A stretch of DNA of 31,193 nt from Oscillospiraceae bacterium (GCA_009776345.1 WRLS01000002.1:1-31193), one strand, 5' to 3'. Shown: positions 7,636-15,986, counted from the stretch's first letter. Program-made: numbers and translations. The notes: generated by a model from the sequence alone, not told the origin.

Positions 7636-7741
7636 TTATCAGCCCGGGAGGCTGCTAATAAGTGCCCATGGCCTTGGAACAGAGCAACGTCTCGGCGTAT
7701 CCGATCCACGGGTAAAATCTTACTTTAAGCGAGGTAAAAGA
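7636..7741 (+). promoter_or_regulatory. Candidate structured RNA leader of the zinc-ribbon gene
   Basis: The 128 bases between the sigma factor stop and the next ATG contain no reading frame but fold well. A hairpin joins 7636-7644 with 7650-7658 (one mismatch). A second, longer one pairs CCCATGG (7665-7671) with CCACGGG (7706-7712), continues with TTGGA (7674-7678) and TCCGA (7700-7704), and closes with GAG/CTC (7682-7684/7691-7693). A weak third stem (7718-7723 with 7734-7741) would cover the GAGGT ribosome site at 7731-7735. I do not recognise a known riboswitch class. A cis-acting leader or a separate small RNA are both possible. Confidence 0.45.
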
Positions 7742-7743
7742 CC

Positions 7744-8028
7744 ATGTATGAAGAGAAAACCCTAATCTGCAAGGAATGTGGATCGGAATTCGCCTTCACC
7801 GCAGGCGAGCAGGAGTTTTACGCAGAAAGGGGCTTCGTAAACGAACCCCAGCGCTGTAAAGCCTGCCGTGACGCGCGTAAAAGCGCCGGCCGCTCCGACA
7901 GGGAGATGTTCACCGCTGTATGTGCCGCTTGCGGCGCAGAAGCCAAAGTCCCCTTCCGCCCCCGCGAAGACAGGCCTGTTTATTGCAGCGAGTGCTTTGC
8001 GAAGATGAAGGAAGAGGAAAACCAGTAA
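7744..8028 (+). CDS. Small protein with two zinc-ribbon motifs
   Basis: A 94-residue cytoplasmic protein with four Cys pairs: C9/C12 and C38/C41 form one probable zinc ribbon, and C60/C63 with C81/C84 a second (CAACG, a VPFRPREDRPVYC stretch, then SEC). This arrangement is that of small zinc-ribbon proteins common in Clostridia; nucleic-acid or protein binding is usual for such folds, but the role is unknown. GAGGT lies eight bases before the ATG. The preceding RNA leader suggests post-transcriptional control. The stop is followed within five bases by the inverse copy of the 137-bp repeat and then by a strong terminator. Confidence 0.85.
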   Translation: MYEEKTLICKECGSEFAFTAGEQEFYAERGFVNEPQRCKACRDARKSAGRSDREMFTAVCAACGAEAKVPFRPREDRPVYCSECFAKMKEEENQ

Positions 8029-8032
8029 ACGG

Positions 8033-8170
8033 TCTTTATGGGGGGTATCCAATACCCCCCATATTCCCCCCGGTTCCGCGCCCGATGGCGCGGGTTAAGG
8101 AAACCTTCGGCGAAATGAATTCGCCTTCGGGGAATTACGGACACCGTAATTTTTCGCTTTGTCTACAGTT
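8033..8170 (-). repeat. 137-bp multi-hairpin dispersed element, copy 2
   Basis: Inverse copy of the element at 1042-1178, about 95% identical. It starts four bases after the zinc-ribbon stop and ends just before the terminator. All four hairpins are kept; the first has a G-C pair where copy 1 has G-T, and the CGCGC hairpin has one extra base. Neither copy carries a flanking palindrome unit on this side, unlike copy 1. Confidence 0.85.
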
Positions 8171-8172
8171 AA

Positions 8173-8220
8173 AAACAGCCCCGGTTGGTGTGACCAACCG
8201 GGGCTGTTTACTGTTTTTTT
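8173..8220. terminator. Strong, bidirectional rho-independent terminator
   Basis: A perfect 17-bp stem (8173-8189 with 8193-8209) and a 3-base loop, followed by seven T residues at 8214-8220. Five A residues on the other side (8171-8175) provide a T-run for the opposite strand. It serves both the zinc-ribbon gene and the converging transglutaminase gene. Confidence 0.92.
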
Positions 8221-8221
8221 G

Positions 8222-9172
8222 TTAGTATAAAAATTTGACCTGGTAATTCGACCCTTTACCAACGTACTGCGAATTTGCCCCTTGGCTCGACGCGAAGGTT
8301 GGATCCATAAGGCTCCAGCTTTTTCCGTCAAATTGTATCACGTTGTTTACCCAGCCGCGCTCCTCTAAAAAGACACTCAGCCAAGCATGGTAGACACCGC
8401 CTGATACATAGCCGAATTCCATCCTTGTGGGTATCCCCTGCGAGCGCAGCATACCTGCCATCAGCGCGGCGTAGTCGAAGCATATGCCCTTGTTTGTTTT
8501 TAAAACTTGGTCGAGATCAGGCACATAGCCCGCCAAGTCACCCGCACTTACCTTCTTTGCCTTTGCGTTATCGTACTGCACGGTCCCGATCACAAAATTA
8601 TAGACCTTAGAGATGATTTCCAGCTGGTTTGTACCGCCCTTTGCCAGCTCCGCACCTTTTTCAACCGCCTTGGATTTAGCGTTGAAGTTGACAAATTGGT
8701 TAGGATACAGGAACGGCCCGTAAGGGTCGTCGAGCTTTACTTCGATGCTCTGCGTAAGCTCCCACGAGTAGCTGTTGCCCGAAACATTGCGCAGCACTTC
8801 GATATTGTACCTTCCGCTGCCGCTTGAAAGCGGGAAAGTCTCCCATGCGCCGTCACTGCGCAAACGGTAGGTATACGTTGTTTTACCGCTGCGGGTAAGC
8901 CGTATCCTTGCTGCCTTGCTTCCGGTAAATTTCGCCATGATGTAGCCGTCGGACGCGTTGGACACATCAATCGTGGCAGAACCGCCGCTGTATTTCTTCG
9001 AACCTGTCGCAGGCAGCTTAATGCCGGAGGAAAGCGGCACGGCATTGTCTGTAATTTTAACCGCGACCGCGTTCACGTTATATGGGGCGCCAACGTAAAA
9101 CCCGGCCGCCATGACAACAAACGCAAAGAGCATACAGCCCAGCATTTTCGGCACGCAATACTTGCGTTTCAT
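8222..9172 (-). CDS. Extracytoplasmic transglutaminase-like protein
   Basis: A 316-residue protein with an N-terminal membrane segment (about 9-28) that may be a signal peptide or anchor, a beta-rich middle domain (about 60-150), and a transglutaminase-like (papain-fold) core at about 185-305. The triad is visible: Cys in KGICFDYAAL (C231), His in YHAWLSV (H262) and Asp in LMDPTF (D290). Bacterial relatives act as proteases or peptide-modifying enzymes outside the cell as often as cross-linkers, so the reaction is open. The ATG at 9172 has AAAGGGGCG about nine bases upstream. It has its own consensus promoter and is not obviously in one operon with the penicillin-binding protein gene upstream, although both act at the cell surface. 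Confidence 0.88.
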   Translation of the reverse strand: MKRKYCVPKMLGCMLFAFVVMAAGFYVGAPYNVNAVAVKITDNAVPLSSGIKLPATGSKKYSGGSATIDVSNASDGYIMAKFTGSKAARIRLTRSGKTTYTYRLRSDGAWETFPLSSGSGRYNIEVLRNVSGNSYSWELTQSIEVKLDDPYGPFLYPNQFVNFNAKSKAVEKGAELAKGGTNQLEIISKVYNFVIGTVQYDNAKAKKVSAGDLAGYVPDLDQVLKTNKGICFDYAALMAGMLRSQGIPTRMEFGYVSGGVYHAWLSVFLEERGWVNNVIQFDGKSWSLMDPTFASSQGANSQYVGKGSNYQVKFLY

Positions 9173-9214
9173 AAAGAAGCGCCCCTTTCCGTAATAAGAT
9201 TATTCCCTACTATT

Positions 9215-9243
9215 ATTATAGACCGCAAGGCGGTTTTTGTCAA
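9215..9243 (-). promoter_or_regulatory. Consensus sigma-A promoter with a palindrome in the spacer
   Basis: On the minus strand TTGACA (9243-9238), exactly 17 bp, and TATAAT (9220-9215): both boxes match the consensus fully. The spacer contains the inverted repeat ACCGC-CTT-GCGGT (9222-9234), well placed for a repressor to block polymerase. It lies 42 bases before the transglutaminase ATG. Confidence 0.85.
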
Positions 9244-9257
9244 TACTATTTTATAGG

Positions 9258-11498
9258 CTATAACGGCCCATCGTCCGGCGCGTTGTTATCGGGCTGCCGA
9301 AGCGGCCTCGGGCGGTCGGCCCGGTCATCCGCATCATCATCGTCATCATTGTTTTCGGGCGGGACATAATGGATGCCGTGGCAGGTGCCGGGTTCATGCC
9401 CGCGCTTATACCAGCCGGACGCCACTGATTCACAGCGGGCGGACGCAATCCCGCCGCTGAATGTGCAATAGGTCCGGGATACGACACCGGCGCTTTCGGG
9501 GTCTGTGAATTCCATGCGTTCCAAGCCTTCGTGAATCTGCGTCATAAGGTCCTTGAATATCAGCGGCGGCGGGTAGAGGTTGTAACGGATTGTACCCATG
9601 TTGTTTTCCCTGGTCTTTTCGTCATAGCCAAGCCATACCCCGCCGACATAGTACGGCGTCATGCCGATATACCACTGGTCAACATCGTCGCTGGAGGTAC
9701 CTGTTTTGCCCGCTACCGGCTGTGACCCGATCTGCGCGGGGGAACCGGTGCCGCCGGGAAGCGAGGCGCTTTGCAAAAGCTTGTTCATGACTACAGATGT
9801 ATCATAACTGAGTACGATGTTGGGGATTGTGTTCGGCTCCAGCACGACCCTGCCGTTGCTGTCCAGGACCCTGTAATAGCTGTACGGCTTAGTAAAATTG
9901 CCGCCATTGGCGAACATCTGGTACGCCCCGATCATCTCCAGCGGCGTGATGCCGTCCGTGACAGCGCCCAGCGACATGGGCGCAAGCGCGATATCGGAAA
10001 AAATCTGGTTGTTTTGCACCCTGCGCTCGACAATGCTGTCCATGCGCAGGTTGTTTTTCAGATGGTCAAATACAACACGGGGCGTGAGCATATCGGTAAG
10101 CTTTACGGCAACTGTATTGACTGACATTTTTATCGCGTGGTCAACCGTAATAGGCCCGCGGTAAACCCGATCGAAGTTCAGCGGCCAGTTTTCCTCAAAG
10201 GGGCTGTCTTCAATCATTGTTGACCAAGTTATGCGGTCGTATTCCATCGCGATTGCATACATACTGATAGGCTTGATTGAGGAGCCGGGCTGCCGCTTTG
10301 CCCTGGTCGCCCTGCACCAGCCGCGCGCCCAGGTTTTTTCACCGATGCCACCCACCAGCCCGACGATCTTTCCGTTGGGTTCAAGCACAACAAACGCCGA
10401 TTGCGGATGAATCTCGTTGCGCACCTGCTGCGGGAAATTGTCCCAGGTGAGGTAATAATCCTCTATTAGGTTCTGGATGCGCATATCAACGGTGGTGTAT
10501 ATTTTATAGCCGTCGCGGAACAGCCGCTCCTCGGCATATGGGCGTGTCCAGCCGCGCAGTTCCGCAAGGTCGTCTATGACGGATTCGATGACATGGTCGG
10601 TAAACCAGCTTGTAGCGTTGGAAATGCTCTCAAAGTATTCGGTTTTCTTAAAATCAAGGCGCTCGCGCTCGGCGCGGTCATGCTCCTGCTGTGTGATCAG
10701 CCCCTGCTGCAACATCTCCCAAAGGACATAGAGCTGCCGCTCCTTGTTTCTTTCAGGATAGAGGAACGGGTTGTGCGCGGTGGGTTTTTGCGTGATGCCG
10801 ACAATCGCGGCGGATTCCGCCAATGTCAGGTCCTTCGCGTCCTTGTCGAAGTAGGTCTTGGCGGCGGCCTGTATACCGTTGGAGTTCTGCCCGAACGGCA
10901 CTACGTTGAGGTACGCCTCCAGCACCTGCTCGTGCGTGGCGGTCTGCGCCAAGTGGAGCGCGCGGAAAATTTCGCGCACCTTGCGGTCAATCCTGTAATC
11001 GTCGTCCCCAGTGAGGTTTTTGATAAGCTGCTGGTGGATCGTGGAGCCGCCGCCGGTGGACGCCCCCGGGCTGAACAGGTTAGCGAACGCGCCCAGCGTG
11101 CGCCGCCAATCCACGCCCTGATGCGCCCAAAACCGCTTGTCCTCGATGGCGACCATGGCCTTTTTTGTATTTTCGTTGATCTCCTCGTAGCTGACCCAGG
11201 TCCGGTTGCCGTCGCGGTTATAAAGCCGCTGAAGCTCCTGCTCCTCACCGTTTTCATCAAAGTAGTACAGCACGGAGGTATAGCCCAGCCTGATCTGCTG
11301 AAGGTCGATTTCCTCTTCCGCGCCGACATATTGCAGGATGTAAACTGTCATGACCGAAGCCACGATACATCCAGTAATGGCGCCTACCATCATCACCGCC
11401 GCAACCAGCCTGAACACTGTCAGCAGCACTGCCTTAACGGCAAGCCAAAGATAATAAAACGGGTTTCGCTTTTTCTTTTTCACGGGGTTTCCGCTCAT
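9258..11498 (-). CDS. Class A penicillin-binding protein (PBP1A type)
   Basis: A bifunctional peptidoglycan synthase of 746 residues: a cytoplasmic basic start, a membrane helix (about 30-56), a GT51 glycosyltransferase domain (about 75-250) and a transpeptidase domain (about 365-650). GT51 motifs are seen at EDKRFWAHQGVDW (catalytic E119), GGSTIHQQLIKN (150-161) and RKVREIFRALHLAQ. Transpeptidase boxes are SSIK (S406, K409), SVN (459-461) and KTG (598-600). The C-terminal tail is acidic and disordered, with a run of Asp followed by Arg/Pro. ATG 11498 is chosen because GAGAGGG lies eight bases upstream; a GTG seven codons earlier overlaps that site. It polymerises and cross-links glycan strands outside the membrane. 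Confidence 0.95.
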   Translation of the reverse strand: MSGNPVKKKKRNPFYYLWLAVKAVLLTVFRLVAAVMMVGAITGCIVASVMTVYILQYVGAEEEIDLQQIRLGYTSVLYYFDENGEEQELQRLYNRDGNRTWVSYEEINENTKKAMVAIEDKRFWAHQGVDWRRTLGAFANLFSPGASTGGGSTIHQQLIKNLTGDDDYRIDRKVREIFRALHLAQTATHEQVLEAYLNVVPFGQNSNGIQAAAKTYFDKDAKDLTLAESAAIVGITQKPTAHNPFLYPERNKERQLYVLWEMLQQGLITQQEHDRAERERLDFKKTEYFESISNATSWFTDHVIESVIDDLAELRGWTRPYAEERLFRDGYKIYTTVDMRIQNLIEDYYLTWDNFPQQVRNEIHPQSAFVVLEPNGKIVGLVGGIGEKTWARGWCRATRAKRQPGSSIKPISMYAIAMEYDRITWSTMIEDSPFEENWPLNFDRVYRGPITVDHAIKMSVNTVAVKLTDMLTPRVVFDHLKNNLRMDSIVERRVQNNQIFSDIALAPMSLGAVTDGITPLEMIGAYQMFANGGNFTKPYSYYRVLDSNGRVVLEPNTIPNIVLSYDTSVVMNKLLQSASLPGGTGSPAQIGSQPVAGKTGTSSDDVDQWYIGMTPYYVGGVWLGYDEKTRENNMGTIRYNLYPPPLIFKDLMTQIHEGLERMEFTDPESAGVVSRTYCTFSGGIASARCESVASGWYKRGHEPGTCHGIHYVPPENNDDDDDADDRADRPRPLRQPDNNAPDDGPL

Positions 11499-11654
11499 TA
11501 TATATTCCCTCTCAAACACCTATGTATAGCTGTCCGAATATATTGTACCACAAAACTGTGTAAAAGGGAAATGGTTTTGAAGCTTGTATAAAAAAGGGTA
11601 AACAGCCAATTCTACCCTATATGAATTATTATACGGCAAAAAGGAGCATCCACC

Positions 11655-12020
11655 GTGTTTGATAAGCGTTTTTGGTGTACCTTGGCGGGAATTGCGCTGG
11701 CGGCAGTATCGGGGGTTATGCTCGCCGGCATCCCCGGCGGCGATGAAACGCCCCCGCAGCCAGAGCCTGTCGCCGGCATTGTAGCGGATATCCCCGCCCG
11801 CGAATCCCCCGCCGAAATCCCGGATCCCGGGTATGCATATATCCTGGCGGAATATGATGGGCATATCGCTGTATTTACCCCTGATGGGGACGAACCGCAG
11901 ATAATTTTGGATGTTATGGTAAGGTTCCTGCCGGATTATGACAGGGCAATGCTCGCCCGGGGGATACCTGTGCCGGACTATGACGCGCTCTCTGCCATGA
12001 TCGAGGATTTTATCAGCTGA
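11655..12020 (+). CDS. BofC-like C-terminal domain protein, membrane-anchored
   Basis: A 121-residue protein with a membrane segment at about 8-27, a Pro-rich linker (30-57) and a compact domain (about 58-121) of the type AYILAEYDGHIAVFTPDGDE, ending with IPVPDYDALSAMIEDF. This matches the C-terminal domain found in BofC and in many short clostridial membrane proteins. In Bacillus, BofC restrains the SpoIVB protease during sporulation, but short proteins such as this one have no proven role. The GTG at 11655 follows AAGGAG (11641-11646) by eight bases, and no ATG fits. It is divergent from the penicillin-binding protein gene, with 156 bases between starts, and converges with the next gene. 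Confidence 0.75.
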   Translation: MFDKRFWCTLAGIALAAVSGVMLAGIPGGDETPPQPEPVAGIVADIPARESPAEIPDPGYAYILAEYDGHIAVFTPDGDEPQIILDVMVRFLPDYDRAMLARGIPVPDYDALSAMIEDFIS

Positions 12021-12030
12021 GCGGTAGCCT

Positions 12031-12333
12031 TTATCTCACTCTATAGTACAGCCTGTCGCATCTAAGCCAGCGCGGGCGGCAGAAGCTCGGCCAAAAGCTG
12101 TGCCGGCGGTAATTCGGACCGTATGTATGGCAGCCGCCCGCGTCACAGCAAAAGTGTCGGCAGCGCCTTTCCCCGTTAGGTGCGGGGCAATTGTAAAGCT
12201 CCCGCGTGACAGGCCCGATGACTGCGTCACATTCCCTAAGTGCCCTCCCGGGCTCCACGGGTTCCTGCGCCTGCTGTGCCCTCTCTGTGATCACCCTTCC
12301 GCAGTAGGGGCATCTCCTTGGATTGTTTGCCAT
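12031..12333 (-). CDS. Cysteine- and arginine-rich small protein
   Basis: A 100-residue protein with ten cysteines. It opens with a CPYCGR zinc-knuckle (C8, C11), has a low-complexity Gln/Glu/Pro stretch (about 18-32), then a Cys cluster (C49, C58, C62, C63, C68), and ends in a Tyr/Arg/Trp-rich tail (RHSFWPSFCRPRWLRCDRLY). Small Cys/Tyr/Arg-rich proteins are typical of spore coats, and this region has other sporulation-type genes, so a coat protein is possible but unproven. The ATG at 12333 has GGAGAGGATGG ending about nine bases upstream. No known family is recognised. It lies downstream of, and on the same strand as, the signalling operon, with a 92-base gap and no clear terminator. Confidence 0.6.
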   Translation of the reverse strand: MANNPRRCPYCGRVITERAQQAQEPVEPGRALRECDAVIGPVTRELYNCPAPNGERRCRHFCCDAGGCHTYGPNYRRHSFWPSFCRPRWLRCDRLYYRVR

Positions 12334-12425
12334 TTAAAAACCCATCCTCTCCCATTGATTTCTGGTTCATTTTATGGGAAGGGGCGGGTTTTTGTTACAA
12401 TCCGCTCTGTTTTTGAGATTGCGGG

Positions 12426-13235
12426 TTAATCTTCACCGTCTTCCGTGCTTGGTTTTTCCAGATTTACATACTTGCTTATTTTTTCAAAGAGCTGGTCTTT
12501 TTTCAGGGGCTTGACGATGAAATCTGCCGCCCCGACTTCAATTGCCTTCATGACATAATTTATCGCCGCGTTCCCGGTCAGGAAGATGATCGGCGCTTTT
12601 TGCCCGCTCTCCCTGATTTTCCGCGCAAGCTCGTACCCGTCCATATCTGGCATATCAATATCCAAAAGGAACAGGTCCGGGGTATGGTGGCGGATAAACC
12701 GCAGCGCATCCCAGCCCGAGGTTACACAGGTAAGCTTGCAGGGGGTGCCTTTAAGGTATGACCGCAGCGTACTCAAGAAAAGCGCCACATCGTCCACCGC
12801 CAATATACTGCCGGCTTTTACCTCCGGCGTATTCTTGGGTTTAGCGGCCTGCTCAGCGTCTTTTTCATTTTTATGGAGAGCCATCTGCACATCGATTGAG
12901 AGCGCCGACACCGCCGCCAGCAGGTTAGTTATATACGCTACGTTTTTTTCGTGCGGGGTATCCGCAAGCCCATCCGCCAGCCTCCCGCACTCCTGCGCCA
13001 AAACATCCGCGTGTATGCTTCCCAGCGTTTCCTGTAAGGCGTGAAGGCTTTGCCCGCAGCCCGTGTTGTCCCCCGCCGAAAGCTCCGCCTTCAGCTTTTC
13101 TTCCTGTTTGGGGAAGCTGCCGGTAAAACCCTGCAGTATTTCCAGATATTGCCCCATTTGCTCTTCGTCCATTTGCCCGATGACCCCGTTAAGGGTAAGG
13201 TTTGAGATTTTCAGAAGCTTTTCCCGGTCGGTCAT
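12426..13235 (-). CDS. Hpt-like plus receiver protein (response regulator without effector)
   Basis: A 269-residue cytoplasmic protein. The N-terminal 120 residues form a helical bundle resembling an Hpt domain, with a histidine in SLHALQETLGSI (H65), but the Lys and Gly that normally follow (HxLKG) are Gln and Glu. A linker leads to a receiver domain (about 141-260) with the acidic pair D148/D149, phosphoacceptor D192 (LLDIDMP), T220 and K242 all present. No output domain follows. The ATG overlaps the stop of the upstream kinase by four bases (ATGA), with GGAGATGG before it, so translation is coupled and the two proteins are probably made together. It may store or shuttle phosphoryl groups or act by protein contact. 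It is the last gene of the five-gene operon. Confidence 0.85.
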   Translation of the reverse strand: MTDREKLLKISNLTLNGVIGQMDEEQMGQYLEILQGFTGSFPKQEEKLKAELSAGDNTGCGQSLHALQETLGSIHADVLAQECGRLADGLADTPHEKNVAYITNLLAAVSALSIDVQMALHKNEKDAEQAAKPKNTPEVKAGSILAVDDVALFLSTLRSYLKGTPCKLTCVTSGWDALRFIRHHTPDLFLLDIDMPDMDGYELARKIRESGQKAPIIFLTGNAAINYVMKAIEVGAADFIVKPLKKDQLFEKISKYVNLEKPSTEDGED

Positions 13236-15970
13236 AAATCCATCTCCTTCTTGAGTTGATATTGTATCTCGCTTAAAATACTTGCGGCCCTGTCACAGTT
13301 AAAACCGTTAAACGCCTCCATCGCCTGCCCCAGCAGAGTGTCGATGCCCTTTCCGAAGGTGTATGCTGTAATACTTTTTAGGGCTTCTGTGCCGGCTTCG
13401 TCATCAAACTCGGCGGCGGCATCCAGTGCGGCCTGTACGCTTTTCCCCAGAAAAGCGGCATCACCCTTTTCTTTTTCCGCCACCGCCGTTTCTTCTTCGG
13501 AAAAAATAACGGCGAGCCTGCTGTGTACACTGAGGAGGCTTTGCTTAAACGCGGGGTATTTCTCCCTGCAAAAACGGATGCCGCCGCCCTTCGCCGCAAG
13601 CTCCATTTCAAGTGCGGCGGCAGACAAGTCCGCGGCGCCCACGGTGGCAAGCACGGATTTCATCCCATGGATATCGACCGCGAATTTGCCGATTTCGCCG
13701 CTGTCCAGGAAAGCGTCCATCCTCTCGCATACCGGCACGATTTTAGCGCAGAAAAGCCCCAGCGCATCGCGGTACAAATCCTCCATGCCGGAAACATTGC
13801 CCAGCCCCAGCTCTGTGTTGATTTCGCCGACGCCGCCAAGCAGCTCCAAAAAGGCGCTGTCCCGATCAGTACCTGGGCGGGCGGGCGCACGGTTTTTCGG
13901 TACGGGTTTTATTTTGTCTTCCGGCAGCCGTTTAGCCAGCGCTTCATTAAATACGCTCATTTCTATCGGTTTGGAGATATATTCGTCGAAGCCGTTTTCT
14001 AAAAACATTTCCCTCGCGCCGGGGACCGCGTTTGCCGTCAGCGCGACAATCGGTATGCGGCAGGAATCACCGCCGAGCTTCCTTATTTCGCTTGCGGCCT
14101 CTATCCCGTCCATTTCCGGCATCATGTAATCCATGAAAATAATATCATATGCGCCCTGCTTTACTAGCTTTATAGCTTCCTGCCCGGATGAAGCGGTCGT
14201 GACGCTGACCCCGAAAAGCTCAAGCAGGCCGCGGGCGATCTTTAAATTGAAGTCGTTGTCGTCCACCACCAGGACCCTCGCGTCCGGGGCGTATAATGCG
14301 GGCGCGGTATTTTCCTTGCCCCCCGTCGGGTTATCGGATATATTATCGCCGCTGCCCGGTACGATTGGGAGCATAACGGTAAAAGCGGAGCCTTCGCCGT
14401 ATACGCTGTCCGCGCGCATCTCCCCGCCCATCATATCAACAAAGGATTTCGCTATCGCCAGCCCCAGCCCGATCCCGAGCTGCCCCCTGTTTTTATGCTT
14501 TTCGGTTTGCGAAAAAGCGGTGAACAGCCCCGGGATATCCTCCCCGCGGATTCCCATGCCTGTATCTTTCACCTCGAAAACCAGCGAACCGCCCACGGTG
14601 AAAACCTTTAGCCCAATGCCGCCTTTTTCCGTAAATTTGACGGCGTTTGAGCAGAGGTTCATGAGTATCTGCCTGAGCTTTGCGTCATCGCCGAAAAGAT
14701 ATTTCGGAAGCGCGCCCCCGGTTTCATAAGTGAAATCAAGCCCCTTATTTTTAGCTGATGCCCCGAACATATCGGCGATATTTTTCATGAAAGCGCCGAA
14801 ATCGTAATCGCGCGGGGCCGGCGCCAGCTTGCCCGACTCTATAGCGGACATATCAATCAGGCCGTTTAAGCTGTCGAGGAGCAGGTAAGCGGAGCGGTTG
14901 ATATCGCCCACATATTCCCTGTGGCGGCTGTTGAGCTCCTCGCCCAAGAGCAGCTGCGACATACCGATGATAGCGTTCATGGGCGTCCTGACCTCATGGC
15001 TCATCCCGGCAAGGAAAGCCGCTTTCGCGTTAGAAGCCTCCTCCAGCGATACCAAGGTCTCCTGTATTGTACGGAGCTGATTTTGTATTTGAAGCTGGTT
15101 GCGTACCCTAAGTTTTACGATCGCCGGGTTAAAGGGCTTGCTTATATAATCAGACGCCCCCAGCGCCAGCCCCTTCTCCTCTTCGTTCGCGCTGTCCAGG
15201 CTGGTGATAAAAATAACGGGGATGTCTTTTGTTTTTTCAAAATTTTTCAGCGCGGATATAATCGCGTAGCCGTCTATATCCGGCATGATGATATCGAGCA
15301 AAATTAAATCCGGCCAGTGCTTTTCCACCGCCAAAACAGCGCTCTGCCCGTCCGTTGCCGCATAAATTGTATAATCCGGGCTTAGTATGCGTGTAAGCTC
15401 CGTGATATTCAGGCTGTCGTCGTCTACAAGAAGCACACTGTTGCGCTTAGTTTGTTTGGTTAAGTTGGTAGACTTTTTGGTTTTCGCCGTGGGCTTGCCG
15501 GCAGGTCCCCGCACGCCGCCTTTTACTGCGCGTTTTTCCGCGCTTCCTTTTTGCGCGGGACCGGGGGCATTTTTGCCCGCTATATACTTTTTGAGCATTG
15601 CGTCCAGCTCATTTGCGTTTATAGGCTTAGTGATGAACCCGTTGAAGCCGCTTGACAAAAAAACCTCCGTTTGGCCGACCTTGCTTGTTGCCGTAAACGC
15701 GACAATAGGACCCGTGTACCCCATCGCGCGGAGCCGCTTTGTCGTCTCTAAGCCATCCATCCCGGGCATGACATAGTCCATAAAAATAATGTCATACACA
15801 GCGCCGCCGCTTATTTTCTCAATCGCCCCGCCGCCGCCGGAAACAGACGTTATCGTAAGCCCGTAGGGTTCCATCAGCCGCTTTGCCACGAAAATGTTAA
15901 AATCGGTGTCGTCCACAACCAGCACGCGACCATGGGGCATCGGCTCAATTGCGATCAACGGTTTCAGCAT
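13232..15970 (-). CDS. Cytoplasmic hybrid histidine kinase, REC-REC-HisKA-HATPase-REC-Hpt
   Basis: A 912-residue soluble kinase without membrane helix or PAS/GAF sensor. Domain order: REC1 (about 13-130, D65), a basic linker, REC2 (about 177-295, D226), HisKA with GMSHEVRTP (H325), HATPase (about 425-538; N-box N438/N442, DTGMG, GIGLGLAI), REC3 (about 564-685, D614), Hpt (about 725-830, H768 in DIHGMKS) and an alpha-helical tail (about 840-912). All phospho-sites are present. Two receivers ahead of the kinase suggest that its input is phosphorylation by other proteins of the island. REC1 resembles the terminal receivers, not the usual N-terminal ones. AAAGGAGAT precedes the ATG and overlaps the stop of the diguanylate cyclase gene 16 bases upstream. 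Confidence 0.93.
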   Translation of the reverse strand: MLKPLIAIEPMPHGRVLVVDDTDFNIFVAKRLMEPYGLTITSVSGGGGAIEKISGGAVYDIIFMDYVMPGMDGLETTKRLRAMGYTGPIVAFTATSKVGQTEVFLSSGFNGFITKPINANELDAMLKKYIAGKNAPGPAQKGSAEKRAVKGGVRGPAGKPTAKTKKSTNLTKQTKRNSVLLVDDDSLNITELTRILSPDYTIYAATDGQSAVLAVEKHWPDLILLDIIMPDIDGYAIISALKNFEKTKDIPVIFITSLDSANEEEKGLALGASDYISKPFNPAIVKLRVRNQLQIQNQLRTIQETLVSLEEASNAKAAFLAGMSHEVRTPMNAIIGMSQLLLGEELNSRHREYVGDINRSAYLLLDSLNGLIDMSAIESGKLAPAPRDYDFGAFMKNIADMFGASAKNKGLDFTYETGGALPKYLFGDDAKLRQILMNLCSNAVKFTEKGGIGLKVFTVGGSLVFEVKDTGMGIRGEDIPGLFTAFSQTEKHKNRGQLGIGLGLAIAKSFVDMMGGEMRADSVYGEGSAFTVMLPIVPGSGDNISDNPTGGKENTAPALYAPDARVLVVDDNDFNLKIARGLLELFGVSVTTASSGQEAIKLVKQGAYDIIFMDYMMPEMDGIEAASEIRKLGGDSCRIPIVALTANAVPGAREMFLENGFDEYISKPIEMSVFNEALAKRLPEDKIKPVPKNRAPARPGTDRDSAFLELLGGVGEINTELGLGNVSGMEDLYRDALGLFCAKIVPVCERMDAFLDSGEIGKFAVDIHGMKSVLATVGAADLSAAALEMELAAKGGGIRFCREKYPAFKQSLLSVHSRLAVIFSEEETAVAEKEKGDAAFLGKSVQAALDAAAEFDDEAGTEALKSITAYTFGKGIDTLLGQAMEAFNGFNCDRAASILSEIQYQLKKEMDL

Positions 15971-15986
15971 AGCTTTTATATCTCCT

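Noticed and set aside
7636..7741. Leader as a cyclic-di-GMP riboswitch linked to the signalling island
   Set aside because: It lacks the conserved core of the known cyclic-di-GMP classes, and the gene it precedes has no evident link to that pathway.
11499..11519. GTG start for the penicillin-binding protein
   Set aside because: It lies upstream of and overlapping the GAGAGGG ribosome site that serves ATG 11498.
10593..11591. Long plus-strand frame opposite the penicillin-binding protein gene
   Set aside because: It is antisense to well-conserved GT51 motifs and shows no domain; GC-rich codon bias on the other strand explains its length.
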